64,000 nucleotides of DNA from NCBI RefSeq assembly GCF_029168945.1, contig NC_083607.1, forward strand, positions 42,145,257 through 42,209,256, in the 5' to 3' direction. The notes under the pieces are model-generated. The model was not told the DNA's origin. It did not search any database and saw only the letters and a list, made by a program, of their open reading frames with translations. Shown here piece by piece: positions 35,881 through 47,433 of the stretch. Each line of letters begins with the position of its first letter. Position 1 is the stretch's first letter. The stretch is from Cannabis sativa (Eukaryota > Streptophyta > Magnoliopsida > Rosales > Cannabaceae). The position numbers and the translations under genes are program-made.

Positions 35881-35914
35881 CCTGTAAATAGGTGTATGGG
35901 CGCCTATTTACAGG
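35881..35914 (+). other. Strong hairpin in the Tekay LTR
   Basis: cctgtaaatagg pairs perfectly with cctatttacagg over 12 bp. Two further pairs (one G-U) leave a 6-nt loop tatggg. It is unchanged in the 3' LTR at 55201-55234. Confidence 0.9.
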
Positions 35915-36348
35915 TCGGAAATTATATGATATGTTATATGCATTTCTTACTGAGTCTGTTGACTCACAGTTTCTGCTTCCATGTGTAGGTAAAGGAAAGG
36001 CGAAGGCTGAACAGGAGTGAACCTGAGCTCGGGTGAGATTGTACATGTCAAGCAGCGCGACCTGGAGTGTTGGGTCTCGGGACATCTGGGAGTTGTATTT
36101 TGAAAGTCGCTGTGCGACCTGTAAATCTGTATATTTTGGAATGTATGCTAGAAAAGTAAATTTTATAAAGTTTTAAAAAAAAAAGGGGATCCCGGCATTT
36201 GTAAATATTTTATTAAATTAAAAAGTTTAGTATTTAATGCAAAAGTTTTAATTTGACACGTTTTTCGAGAAATTTCTTTGATTAGCAAAGATTGCACAAT
36301 AATTGAAAAAGCACTGTAGCGTGCCTTAGCATTAGGGCATTACAATTT

Positions 36349-36360
36349 TGGTATCAGAGC
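36349..36360 (+). promoter_or_regulatory. Primer-binding site (tRNA-iMet type)
   Basis: TGGTATCAGAGC, 4 bp after the 5' LTR, is the standard plant retrotransposon PBS complementary to the 3' end of initiator tRNA-Met. It would prime minus-strand DNA synthesis. Confidence 0.95.
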
Positions 36361-36626
36361 CGCCAGGTTTGTCTACCGAAGCTTGCTATGACATGTACAA
36401 TCTTCACCAGAGAAAGCTCGGTTCACGGTTCAGTAAGCCTGTACTTGTTAGTACCTTAAATAAATGTGAATGTGAAAGCATGTTAGGAAGCATATTATAT
36501 TTAAATTAAATATATTTTCTTAAAAAGAAAAGAAAGCGTGTTGCCTTTAAGTTATTAAGAGCGGTGTTAATCTTGATCGCTGTCTAACCTGCCTGGCTTA
36601 TGGATTCGCAGGCTAAGTCCTATTAA

Positions 36627-36752
36627 ATGGACGCCCCGCGAAATACAAGAAGTCAGGGTGGCATGGTTGAGACTGGAGGCGGTCAGGGGAATCCTCAAAA
36701 TCCTCGTGGTCGCGGCCGTGGCCGTGGCAGAGCTCAGGGTGTCGCCCTGTAA
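36627..36752 (+). CDS. Tekay gag N-terminal leader (frameshifted remnant)
   Basis: 42 codons from ATG to TAA. It reads [12 protein letters not shown] then a Gly/Gln-rich stretch and a GRGRGRGRA tract. In the next frame the text continues [14 protein letters not shown], the normal onset of the gag coiled region, so the stop results from a small indel near 36740. Confidence 0.75.
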   Translation: MDAPRNTRSQGGMVETGGGQGNPQNPRGRGRGRGRAQGVAL

Positions 36753-39700
36753 ATCCACCTCAAGCTCCTCCTGATTGGGAGCAAAGATTCGCTGAGATGC
36801 AAGATAGAATCCGCCAGCAAGATGAAGAGATCCAAAGATTAAGGAAGCAGGGTCCTCCTGCCGTGCCTCCTCAAGTGGTTCAGGCTGTTGCAGTTCCAGC
36901 GGTGCCAGCAGAACAACCTGTTGTTGGCAACCGTATGGAGCCGTTGTATCAAAGATTCTGGAAACATGCACCTCCAGTGTTTCTGGGAGGCCCTGATGTG
37001 ATGAAGGCCGAGCAGTGGCTTTCAGTGATTGAACGCATCCTTAATTTTATGGGAGTGGTTGGAAATGACCGGGTAACCTGTGCCACTTTTCAGTTTCAGG
37101 AAGACGCTCTCGTGTGGTGGGAGTTAATAACCCTTACTCGAGACGTCACGCTGATGACTTGGGAAGAATTTAAGGAGTTATTTAACTCCAAGTATTACAA
37201 CGAAGCAGTCCGCAGTGCAAAGCGGAAAGAGTTCACTGATCTAGTTCAGACTGAGGGGATGTCGGTTACAGAGTATACGACAAAGTTTGACCGTTTGGCC
37301 AAGCTTGCAGCAGGAATTGTCCCAACCGACTTCAGTAAGAAAGAGAAATACTTGGCGGGTTTGAGTGCAAAGATTAGACATGATCTGGTTATTACTACTA
37401 CTGAGGCAACCACTTATGCGGAGATGGTTGAAAAGGCTTTGAGAGCCGAGGGTGCGGTGAAATTCCTTCAGGAGCCCCAGGTGACTCCGAGTGTTGGTGG
37501 AACCCCCACTATTCCTACTCCTGTTTATGGTAGGGATGGTGGTGACTCCACCACCGAGCAGAAAAGAAAAGTTGTTCCAGCTTCTGGTGGCTCGGGGCAA
37601 AACAAGCGGTTCCGTGGGAACCAAGGCAGAGGAGGACGTCAGGGTTACTCTTATCCTGAGTGTCCAAGGTGCAAGAAACATCATCCGGGAGAATGTAACC
37701 GGAAGACATGCTTCCTGTGTGGCATGGTGGGGCATTTCAAGAAAGATTGCCCCCAGGCAAAGAAAGAGGAGCCGAAAGCTGAGGTGAAACCGGTTCCTGC
37801 TCGTGTGTTTGCCATTACCCAAGCTGATGCTGCAGCCAGTCCTTCTGTTGTGACAGGTCAGCTTCCCGTCAACAACTTGTTATTTACAGTATTATTTGAC
37901 TCTGGAGCTACACGTTCATATGTGGCTACAAGAGTGATTGATCTTTTGGGTAGGCCTTGTGATGTTTTAGAAAGAGGGTTTGGAACCCTAATGCCTAGCG
38001 GGGAATTAATTATCTCTAATAGGCGCATTAGGTCTATGCCAATTAGGATCGAAGATAGGGAATTGAGTACTGATCTCATAGAATTGAAACTAACTGAGTT
38101 TGATATTATACTGGGAATGGATTTCTTATCCAAGTATTCGGCCAGTATAGATTGTAGGCGTAAAATGGTGACTTTTCAGCCGGAAGGTGAAGATCCATTT
38201 GTTTATGTTGGATCGGTTCAGGGGTCTCGGATCCCGGTTATTTCTGTGCTGAGAGCTAGGGATTTACTATGCAATGGTTGTGTAGGATTTCTAGCGGTGG
38301 TATTTGACTCCAGCAGACCTGAAACATTTGGGCCTGAGGTAGTCCGGGTAGTGAAAGATTTTCTTGATGTGTTTCCCGAGGAGTTGCCGGGATTGCCGCC
38401 ACAGCGAGAGATTGACTTTGTAATTGATTTGGCACCTGGAGTCGAACCTGTTTCTAAAGCTCCATATAGGATGGCTCCAGCGGAACTCAAGGAGCTTAAG
38501 CTACAACTTCAGGGGATGCTTGATATTGGGTTTATTCGACCCAGTGTGTCGCCCTGGGGAGGTCCGGTTCTTTTTGTGAAAAAGAAAGATGGTTCCCTCA
38601 GAATGTGTATTGATTATCGAGAACTAAACAAGCTGACGATTAAGAACAAGTACCCGTTGCCTAGGATCGATGATTTGTTCGATCAGCTTCAAGGAAAGAC
38701 AGTGTTTTCGAAGATTGATTTACGGTCTGGTTACCATCAACTCAGAATTCGGGAGGAGGACATACCGAAGACTGCTTTTAGAACCAGATATGGGCACTAT
38801 GAGTTTCTGGTAATGTCATTCGTATTGACTAATGCTCCTGCGGCCTTTATGGATCTCATGAATAGGGTGTTCAAGGATTTCCTCGATAATTGCGTTATAG
38901 TGTTTATCGATGACATTCTTGTATACTCTCAGTCATAAGAGGAGCACGAGCATCATCTTCGAATGGTGTTACAACTACTTAGGGATCACAAGCTGTACGC
39001 CAAGTTCAAAAAGTGTGAATTCTGGTTGTCCGAGGTGTCCTTTCTGGGTCATATTGTTGGGAAGAATGGAATTATGGTCGATCCAAACAAGGTGGAATCA
39101 GTGAAGAATTGGCCGAGGCCCAAGTCTGTGACGAAAATTCGAAGTTTTCTCGGGTTAGCAGGGTATTATCGACGTTTCGTCGAAGGATTTTCTAAACTCT
39201 CTATGCCCCTAACCGAATTGACTAAGAAAAATCAGAGATTTGTATGGTCAGATAAGTGTGAAACAAGTTTTCAGGAGCTGAAGCAACGTTTGATAACAGC
39301 TCCGGTGTTAGCTTTGCCATCAGATCAAGAAAAATTTGTGGTTTATTGTGATGCCTCCAGACAGGGTCTGGGATGTGTTCTGATGCAAGCTGACAGAGTC
39401 ATAGCCTATGCCTCTCATCAACTGAAGGATTATGAGCAGCGTTACCCAACTCATGATTTAGAGCTCGCTGCTGTGGTTTTTGCTTTAAAGATTTGGCGAC
39501 ATTATCTTTACGGTGAAAAGTGTGAGATTTATACTGATCATAAGAGTCTTAAATACTTTTTCACCCAGAAAGATCTGAATATGAGGCAGAGAAGGTGGTT
39601 GGAGTTAGTTAAAGATTACGATTGTGAAATATTGTATCACCCCGGGAAAGCCAATGTTGTGGCCGATGCTCTAAGTAGAAAAGGTCCCGGACAAGTGTGT

Positions 39701-41263
39701 ACTACGGTTATGATAGCCCCTCAACTAACCTCGGAAATGGTTAGTGCAGGAATTGAGTTCGTGGTCGGGAAGTTACATAATTTAACACTCCAATCTGATC
39801 TGTTGGAGAGAATCAGAAAGGCACAACTGGAAGATCCCGAGCTAGTTAAAGTTCGAGACGAAGTAGTGGCTGGTCGGCCTACAGGCTTTTCAGTCTCGAG
39901 CAGTGGAATGTTGTTATATAAAGCTCGAGTTTGTGTTCCTAGTGTTGATGAGCTTAAGAAAGAGATACTTGATGAAGCTCACACCACGCCTTATTCGTTG
40001 AATCCGGGAACCACCAAGATGTATCAGGATTTGAAACCCTTCTTCTGGTGGTATGGGATGAAAAGAGATGTGGTGGACTATGTGTCCAAGTGTTTAACCT
40101 GCCAGCAGATTAAGGCTGAACATCAGAGGCCGGCAGGATTATTGCAACCTTTAGTCCTTCCAGAATGGAAGTGGGAGGACATTGCAATGGACTTTGTAAC
40201 TGGTTTGCCTAGAACTACGGGGATGTATGATTCAGTATGGGTCATCGTGGACAGATTCACAAAGTCGACTCACTTTCTACCAGTGAAAGTTACCTATTCA
40301 GTGGATCAGTATGCTGAATTGTATGTGAAGGAGATAGTTCGTCTCCATGGAGCCCCTAAATCTATTGTATCAGATAGGGATCCAAAGTTCACATCGAAGT
40401 TTTGGGTGAGTCTTCAGAAGGCTATGGGTACCAAGTTAAAGTTTAGTACAGCCTTTCACCCTCAAACTGATGGCCAGTCAGAAAGAACTATCCAAATTTT
40501 AGAAGACCTACTGCGAGCCTGTGTCATCGACTTTGAGGGTTCATGGAGTAAGTACTTGCCTTTAATTGAATTCTCCTACAACAACAGCTACCAAAGTACA
40601 ATAGGGATGGCTCCGTATGAAATGTTATATGGTAGAAAATGTCGTTCTCCTATTCATTGGGACGAGACAGGAGAAAGGAAGTACCTGGGTCCAGAGTTAG
40701 TGCAGAGGACCAATGAAGCTATTGATAAGATCAAGGCTCGGATGCTTGCTTCTCAAAGCAGGCAGAAAAGTTATGCTGATCCGAAGCGTAGAGATGTTAC
40801 ATTTCAGGCAGGAGGACATGTTTTCCTGCGGGTTTCACCAATGAAGGGTATTAGACGCTTCGGGAAGAAGGGTAAGTTAAGCCCTAGGTTCATTGGGCCA
40901 TTTCAGATACTTGAGAAGGTCGGGAAGGTAGCGTATCAGCTAGCCTTACCACCAGCACTATCGGCTGTTCATGACGTATTTCACATTTCTATGTTAAGGA
41001 AATACGTGTCAGACCCGACTCATGTCTTGAGTTATGAAGCCCTTGAACTTCAACCAGACTTATCCTATGAAGAGCAACCTGTTCAGATTTTGGATAGAAA
41101 AGAAAAAGTTCTTCGAAACAAGACTACTGCACTGGTTAAGGTGCTCTGGAGGAACAGTAAGGTGGAAGAAGCCACCTGGGAGTTGGAGTCGGATATGAGG
41201 ACTCAGCATCCAGAGCTATTCAGGTTAGATTTCGGGGACGAAATCCTATTAACGGGTGGATAA
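36627..41263 (+). pseudogene. Tekay gag-pol polyprotein with frameshift and in-frame stop
   Basis: The likely start is ATG 36627. The first about 40 codons end in a Gly/Arg-rich tract and a stop at 36750; a frameshift near 36740 is needed to enter the long frame that continues to 38938. Domains: gag capsid (about 36960-37500), zinc knuckle (about 37660-37750, second part [14 protein letters not shown]), protease (FDSGAT, about 37895), RT (38550-39090) with FIDDILVYS. An in-frame TAA at 38936-38938 lies just after the FIDD motif; the same frame resumes and runs to 41263 with RNase H (about 39340-39640), integrase (39970-40700) and a C-terminal chromodomain (about 41085-41230). Oddities: the usual MPFGLTNAP of RT reads MSFVLTNAP, and the second His of the integrase HHCC finger is Asn (SLNPG for ..HPG). 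The integrase D-D-E residues are present. Confidence 0.93.
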
Positions 41264-41264
41264 T

Positions 41265-41951
41265 TGTAATGACCGCTCTAGTATATGGATTAGTAAAGGC
41301 AATTAGCACTAATTTTTATTATTTTATTATTATTTATGAATTAATTTAATTGTGGACCCCAATATTTAGAAATAAATATTAGAGTTATAATTTCTCAATT
41401 CCGGAGATTTTATTAAACTCTAGGGGTATTATCTAGCTTATATGTGTAATATGTTATTTTTGTAATTTTTGTTCGGCGACAACGGAAAATGCGATGGATG
41501 GCTAGATTGATCACATGGGTAAGTTTAGAACCTTATTTCATAGTGGGAAATATTTTTGAGGAATTATAATATCGGGATTGAGCGGGGTTATGGAATTGAC
41601 CATTTTACCCCTAGCTTTAGAATTAACCAAGTTTTAACCTTAAGGGCCTTTTAGTCATTTTTATTTGGTGAAGGATAGGTGGCTGCCTTAGTGAATGACA
41701 CCTTGCAAGTTGGTTTTCAGCAAAGGATTAATTAAAAATCCTTTTGTCTCATTTGAAGAAAAATCAAGAAAAAGAAAAAAATTGGAATTTTAGTTTTCTC
41801 TTGAACCTCTCTCTCTCTTGCTTTCGGTTGGGACAAACCAAGGGGGTTTGCTGTTGATTTTTGAGTTTCAGCAAGGAATCCAAAAGGAGAAATCAAACTA
41901 AGGTAAGTTTCAATGAAACCCTTCTTAGTTTCAAGCTTTTTAGTTAGGTTC
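41265..41951 (+). repeat. Tekay 3' LTR, left part
   Basis: First 687 bp of the 3' LTR, beginning 2 bp after the pol stop. Ends with the TSD GGTTC (41947-41951) of the Tat insertion; resumes at 54281. Upstream purine-rich aacgggtgga probably served as PPT. Confidence 0.95.
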
Positions 41952-42733
41952 TGTTGACCGAGGTTTTCGGCAACTATTAAAATATGATTATAATAAAGAG
42001 CTGTAAGAAAGTGAGATGAAGATTTTTTACGTGGTTGGGGCGTTAATGAGCCTTAGTCCACGAGCCTCTGTTATTAATGGATGTATTTAATACAGATTCT
42101 ACACTTGAGAGAATGTTTTTCTCTTAAATACAGAGAATGTTCTTGGTGAGTATTTTCTCTTCTTGCTCTTTTGCAAACCAAGATTCTCGACCCCATTAAA
42201 TGAGCTTTGAGGGGGTATTTATAGTGTTTTGGTGGGGTAATCCCTAGAATTGTTCTTACACATGTATCTGTAAGTATCCATAAAGTTGGGCATTTCCAAT
42301 GAATATACCATGGGTAATGCATGGTCAAATCCCTAGGTGCTATAGGGCTTTTATGAAGAATGTCCTTTTTGCTTTGTGATTGACGTGAATCTTCGCAGAG
42401 TAGCCGTCGCTAGACTTAAATGATCATTACTGTAGCGCTGCAGTTCGGGGGTTGTGCCGTCAGACTTTATTGCGTGTTACAGTCTCAACACGCTTCCTCC
42501 CATGCAGCATTAAATGCGACTTGATTGCTCGGGAGAGACCTGACATATCCCGGAGAGCCTTCACGCTATACTAGCTTCCTGGAGTACCTTGTACTCCGGG
42601 TGCCTCCTCCGGGACCCATGCTAACAACGCTTCCTTGTGGCGCACAAAGACTTAGTACATGTTTACAAGTTATCTGATCCACGTGTCCCCTCTCGACTGG
42701 TCCACGTGTTTTGGGGCGAATTCTGGAGCAACA
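41952..42733 (-). repeat. Tat element 3' LTR (left copy)
   Basis: 782 bp. On the minus strand it is preceded by a G-run (cttggggggtaaatg, complement of 42734-42748), a good polypurine tract. Confidence 0.93.
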
Positions 42734-43165
42734 TTTACCCCCCAAGCCTTGTTTACTTAGTAAAAATAAACCAAGGCTTGTTCAAGTGTCTCCGGTCGAC
42801 TCCTCGTTTCCCTAGCTCAAGCCTCGAGCGCGTGGGGGCAAATTAAATGATGTCATTTAATGCAGCGATTTGCTTTTTGCAGGAATGTCTCCAGCCGCCT
42901 CCTCGGTCTTCTGATGCGAACTCGGGGCGCGTGGAGGTGCGTCTGATAATGGCATTAAATGCAGCGATTCGCTTTTGCAGAGGTCGATTCGTTTCACGCC
43001 CCATGATTGATGCGGCGCATTAATGGGGTCAGACGGATACTCAAACGCTTCCACCGCCTTAATGGTAGATTGATCTGATCCGTTGATTTTCGGGAATTCG
43101 AATCGTGCGTTTCCCCCACCGTGCGATTGGTAGGTGATGACGCCTGTTCCTCATGCATTTTTGCC
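42734..43165 (+). promoter_or_regulatory. Upstream region of the antisense gene
   Basis: About 430 bp between the LTR and the TATA box. Contains two near-copies of taaatgcagcgattygctttt (about 42859 and 42953) and several short palindromes (aaatgatgtcattt, ggcgcgtgg). Its position suggests promoter sequence for the antisense gene; no factor-binding site is proven. Confidence 0.4.
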
Positions 43166-43173
43166 TATAAAAG
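43166..43173 (+). promoter_or_regulatory. TATA box of the antisense gene
   Basis: TATAAAAG in a GC-balanced context (ttgcctataaaagccacc), with a CT-rich start region about 30 bp on. The next good donor (43371, ctactgtaagtttc) and an acceptor just before the ATG (ttttctcag, 43820) outline a 5'-UTR intron. Confidence 0.6.
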
Positions 43174-45348
43174 CCACCACCTTTCCTTCATTTCGGTTAC
43201 TTTCCATTCCTTGCCATTTCTGCTCGAATTTCCCAGAGAGAAAATTCCTCAAAGTAGCACGAACTGTCTTAATACTTAGACACTTCATTCAGTTTTCCAG
43301 TGTTTGACTTCGCCAGTTCTCCTCAACTTTCACTCAACCACATTCAGTACCCCCAGTTCAACGATCTACTGTAAGTTTCTTGCATCCTTAGATAATAACA
43401 TGCTTATATTTACTTCGTTCGTTTTTTGGGTTCGTACTTAGAGGCTTCTGGGTGTGTGAGTGTTTAAGTTCTTCGAGTTTTGCCTTATGTTTACTGCGTT
43501 AGTTGTAGAATCGCCATTATCATGCCCCTGTTGTAGTCATACAGCTTTGTTCGAAGAGGGCCATGCATTCTTCGTTTAACAGTTGCTTAGGGCATAGGAT
43601 GGCTTTTCTCTTTTCTTTTTCTTTTTGCAAAACCACTTTCTGCGATTTCACTGCACCCGACACTTGTTCAGGGATTCTCTCCAGAGTTTCTCATGTGACA
43701 CGTGTCCGGAGGGGGCCTCTTTCCAGCGGTTAGGGGACCCCCACTCCCTTTTTCTTGATTTAGGGTTTGGTATGGGACCTAACTGCTGGACTTTTCTTTT
43801 TCCCTTTTTGTTTTTCTCAGAACACAAAATGTCTGCTTCTGGCTCAAAATCTTTGAAGAAGAAAGGGAAAGGTATGGCCACGCTGGAGGAGGTTTCTCTG
43901 GGACCCGTTGCCCAGGAGGGGTATAAATCCCGCACAACCGGTTGGGAAGCGGCCGAGCTTCGATCAACCCTGACTTGTCCTCACCAGCTGGAGAACATTA
44001 TTAATGTGGCTGGGATCAAACCCTCCACCTCAGGGACCTTTCACCGGCCTCCTCGTGACTCGGAGACGCCTAATCATAACTATGACGGCTTCGGGGCTTG
44101 GAGTCAGACCCATTTGATGACCGGTGTCATGCTCCCGCTCCAAGATTACTTTGTTAATTTTCTTGTATTTGTCGGCCTTGCGCCATACCAACTTATTCCT
44201 CAAGCTTACCGCCTGCTCTCAGGCTTATTTATTTTTTACACCGCCCGTGGCTGGGGGTCTCCCAGCCCGGCGGAAATTTTATATTTTTATGAACTTGTAT
44301 CCGTCCCCAAGAAAGGGGACAAACTTAAGGATGGTTTTTATGGGTTCCGGATCCACCCCCGCTAACGAGGGGGTGGTTCCGTATAATAAAGCGTACTCAC
44401 GTTAAGGAGTACCGCCACCGCTTTTTCTTTTCTTCCGGGTTCAGGGCCGTGGACCACCCGGAGCTTCTCACGGAGTGGGTGCGGATCCCACCTTACCAGC
44501 GAACGCTTCCCACTCAGGCTTTCCTTCGAAGGGCCCAAGCCTTTGCCTCCTACGACCACGCCGATCTTGATGTCGGGGGCCTGGTTACCACGGAGAATTG
44601 CAGAAAGGCCAAACTTATCCTTTCTCATCAATCCGTGGATGACTCCAACCTCTCACGGGTCATTTGCCCCAATGTGAGGGCGCCGGTTGCGGAGAAGGCC
44701 TTCCGGGACGAGCTCATTGCCACGGCAGAGAAGAAGTACCAAGATTATCTCTACCGGAAGGCCCAGGAGAAAGCGTACTCTAAGGCCCAGGCTGCCTCTG
44801 GGAGAGGACTTCGCGTGGGGAGTCCGGTGGAGCGAAGGAGCCAAGCCATTGCTGGGAAGTCCGAAGCTAAATTTTTTGACAAGATACTTCAAGAAGAGAT
44901 TGGGGATCGTTCGCTGTGCGGCCCCTTCGTATTGAAGATTCTTCCGAGAAGCAAACTTCCCGGCCACAGCCTTCGGCCCCCGAACCAAACTCGGGTGCTC
45001 CCGGTGCTAGCACCTCCGGTGCCGGCGGTAAGTCTCCCTTGATAATTCGCTATGTTCCTTCCGTTGATGAATACACCAGTCATAGGCCCGTAGGGTTCGA
45101 CGAGCGTCTTCGTAGATTTAAGATGCCGTTGACCCGGTGGGGGGATCATTTGAAGGAGTTTTACTTTTCGAACTTAGGAGATTACCTAGGTCGGTCCCGG
45201 ATGGGCTCCGGCCCTCCGGAACCTATTCCCTTAGGTCCATCAGCTTACATAACGTCCAGCTGGTTTCGGCCCTCGGAGAGTTATCTCGGAGATGACGCCG
45301 CCAGCATTAAAGTACAGGACTTTGCTAGGGCCGAATTAGGAAGTTCGG

Positions 45349-45429
45349 GTAGGAGTAGCTTATTTGCTGTATCTTGTATAAGCGGTTTCTTGCGGACTTC
45401 TAACACTTGCTTATTTTTTTTTGGAACAG
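45349..45429 (+). other. Probable second intron in the antisense gene
   Basis: gggtaggagtag donor and a T-run ending ttggaacag acceptor, 81 bp. The region is open in the coding frame, so the intron call rests on the splice signals and the loss of coding character. Confidence 0.5.
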
Positions 45430-46193
45430 ATATCTCCATGGATGCCATCCTGGAACAGCTTGCCGGGGTTCATACTCCCGTGGCTCCTCCGGCCTTCACC
45501 TCTTCTCCCCCAGCCCCTTCCTTGAAGGTTTCTTCTAGCGCTCCCCCCGACACTATTGACTTAGTGGATGATGAGGAGGTGCTTCCGGGAGAAGGCCAAG
45601 GGAAAGGGTGGGACTTCTCGGAGGAAGCCGTTGAGGGTGCAGGAGAGCCTCAAGCCCTTCCGGAGGTAGCAGAGGAGGACGAGGAGGAGCCTGAAGTGGC
45701 TCTGATTCGCAAGCGTAAGGGCAAGATGGTTGCCCAGGATGAGCCGAAGAGGCCTCGGAGAGCCGACACTCCTGCCCATGGCCTAGACGGCGGGGTCTCC
45801 CCGATGGAGGAAAATCCTGCTCCCCCCCACATCGAGCTTACCCCGATTCCGGGGGACGAGGTGAGGCAGGAGCTTCGCATAGCCAAACACAACTATGCTA
45901 TGGATGAGTACTCCCGGGGGTATGCCGAAGTGGAGGCCCTTAGGAGGATTCTGCGAGCTGAGGTTGAGGCGAGCATCAACCACCCGGAATACCAGGATCC
46001 GTGGAACCTTAATCTGGACCCCTTATCGGACTGGTTCCGTCCCTTCCTAGGGCCTACCTTGGCTCCCTTTGCCGCGGAGATGACCGGCGAGTTCGCTTCT
46101 CAGCTCACACGTTGCGCGCCCAAGCGGTTTGCCACTTGCGCTTCCCTGAACTCCATCTTCCAGGTCCAGGACCTCAGCCATTCTCTCACGGTG

Positions 46194-46286
46194 GTAAGTA
46201 CTTTGCAATTTTTGCGTTTCCTTTTGTTATTTGTATTTTGTTTTCCTCCTTTGAGAAATTTTTTCTTATACTTTGTTATGGCTCAG
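46194..46286 (+). other. Probable intron in the antisense gene
   Basis: gtg|gtaagtact donor and a T-rich stretch before gctcag|ctt acceptor. The 93 bp translate to a Phe/Leu-rich run unlike the flanking coiled-coil protein; removing them joins SHSLTV to LNAEAGRL in frame. Confidence 0.65.
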
Positions 46287-46961
46287 CTTAATGCTGAGGC
46301 TGGCCGCCTCTCCAGGAACATCATAAACCATGGCTTCACTCTATCCGACTTTGGGGACATGAATGACGTCAGGAAGGTCCTCCAAGACCTTACAGCGGAG
46401 AGGCAGATCTACCAGGAGGCTGCTGAGCGCCAGGAGGCAGCGGCCAAGGCCAAGGAAGAGGAGGCCAAACGGAGGGAGGCTCAGGCGGAGGCCATGATCC
46501 GGGACGAGGCTCAGCGGAGAGACAGGATGGAGGCCCAGCACCAGGCGGAACTAAGGGCTCAAACCGAGGCTGCTGAGAAAGCCAGGCGAGATCTCCGGGA
46601 GGCCAGGGAGGCTTTGGATGAAATGGTCGCCAAGGTGAGATCTCTAGAGGAGACTCACCAGTCGGACATTGAATCCAAGGCCGCTCTAGCTGCGGAGTTG
46701 AAGGAGCTTAGGGATTTCAAAGAACAGTCCACCAGGAAGGCCAAGAGGGCCGAGCTCCTTTCTCCTGTTTCCTGCGCCCGGTGCGCGAAGCGCTTTGATG
46801 ATGGTGTCTATATGGCTTGGGCCACCAATGATCAGAGTATCAAGCTTACTTTTTATCCCAAACCCGAGGAGATGATTGCCAGATTTCGGGAAAAGAAGAA
46901 GAAGCTTGATGCTGCGCTTGAGGCACGGATTGGACCTCGTCTTCCTCCGCGGGCTGACTGA

Positions 46962-47433
46962 GCTGCCGTATTATTGACCCAGATTCTACCCATTTCTTTT
47001 ATAACTCTTTTTTTCTTTGTTTGTACATATTTGCTGCTACCTTAGAACAATTTACATGTAGGCGGCAGCTTTTATTTGAAGGGGAGACAATTATATTTTA
47101 AGGCCTGTCCCCGGGCCATTTATATGTATATGACCTGCCCTTTGGGCCAGGATTTTTTTATGCGATCTTTATTCGTCACACTTATATATTTTAACCTGTC
47201 CTTTGGCTCAGGGTTTTTATACTTATGCTTTTTATTTTTGTGCATACTTTTTGACCTGCCCTTTGGGTCAGGATATTTTACTTAGTTTGTTTTTGTTTGT
47301 CCGTGCGGTATACCCTAGTACCCCCCTGAGTGGCATAGAAACTTTGTTTTTAAGGCACTCAGTTTTATTTAATATAGAGGAGGTATACATTTGGACGGTA
47401 CAAACCCTTTGAACAAAATCTAAGTTTAATTCG
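46962..47433. other. Convergent 3' region with repeated hairpins
   Basis: Lies between the tail-to-tail stops of the antisense gene and the polyprotein. Three or four imperfect copies of tgacctgccctttgggycagga (about 47102, 47132, 47194, 47252) form stems around a TTT loop. The intervening DNA is T-rich. Likely 3' UTR and poly(A) zone for both transcripts. Confidence 0.55.

Larger units (their letters stand above)
34269..36344 (+). repeat. Tekay 5' LTR
   Basis: 2076 bp. Holds two perfect palindromes centred on aaccggctagccggtt (35255-35276 and 35286-35305) and a strong hairpin at 35881-35914. The LTR supplies promoter and poly(A) signals; no convincing TATA box was picked out. Confidence 0.95.
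43829..46961 (+). pseudogene. Antisense accessory gene of the Tat element (putative gypsy-type 'transposase' family)
   Basis: The start MSASGSKSLKKKGKG (43829) follows a probable 5'-UTR intron (43371-43820). Residues about 95-165 (LMTGVMLPLQDYFVNFLVFVG onward) match the plant 'putative gypsy type transposon' domain (Pfam Transposase_28), a family of unknown function found with Tat-like elements. Frame changes occur near 44364 and 44402 and near 44910. The middle is Pro- and acid-rich (45500-45700) with KRKGKM and PKRPRR basic clusters. The C-terminus (46290-46780) is a long Glu/Ala/Arg-rich coiled coil. Probable introns: 45349-45429 (81 bp) and 46194-46286 (93 bp), both GT..AG and multiples of three. 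The stop at 46959-46961 is 472 bp from the stop of the convergent polyprotein. Confidence 0.75.

Noticed and set aside
36567..38490. Minus-strand and alternate-frame open frames across Tekay gag-pol
   Set aside because: Shadows of the real polyprotein; no independent motifs.
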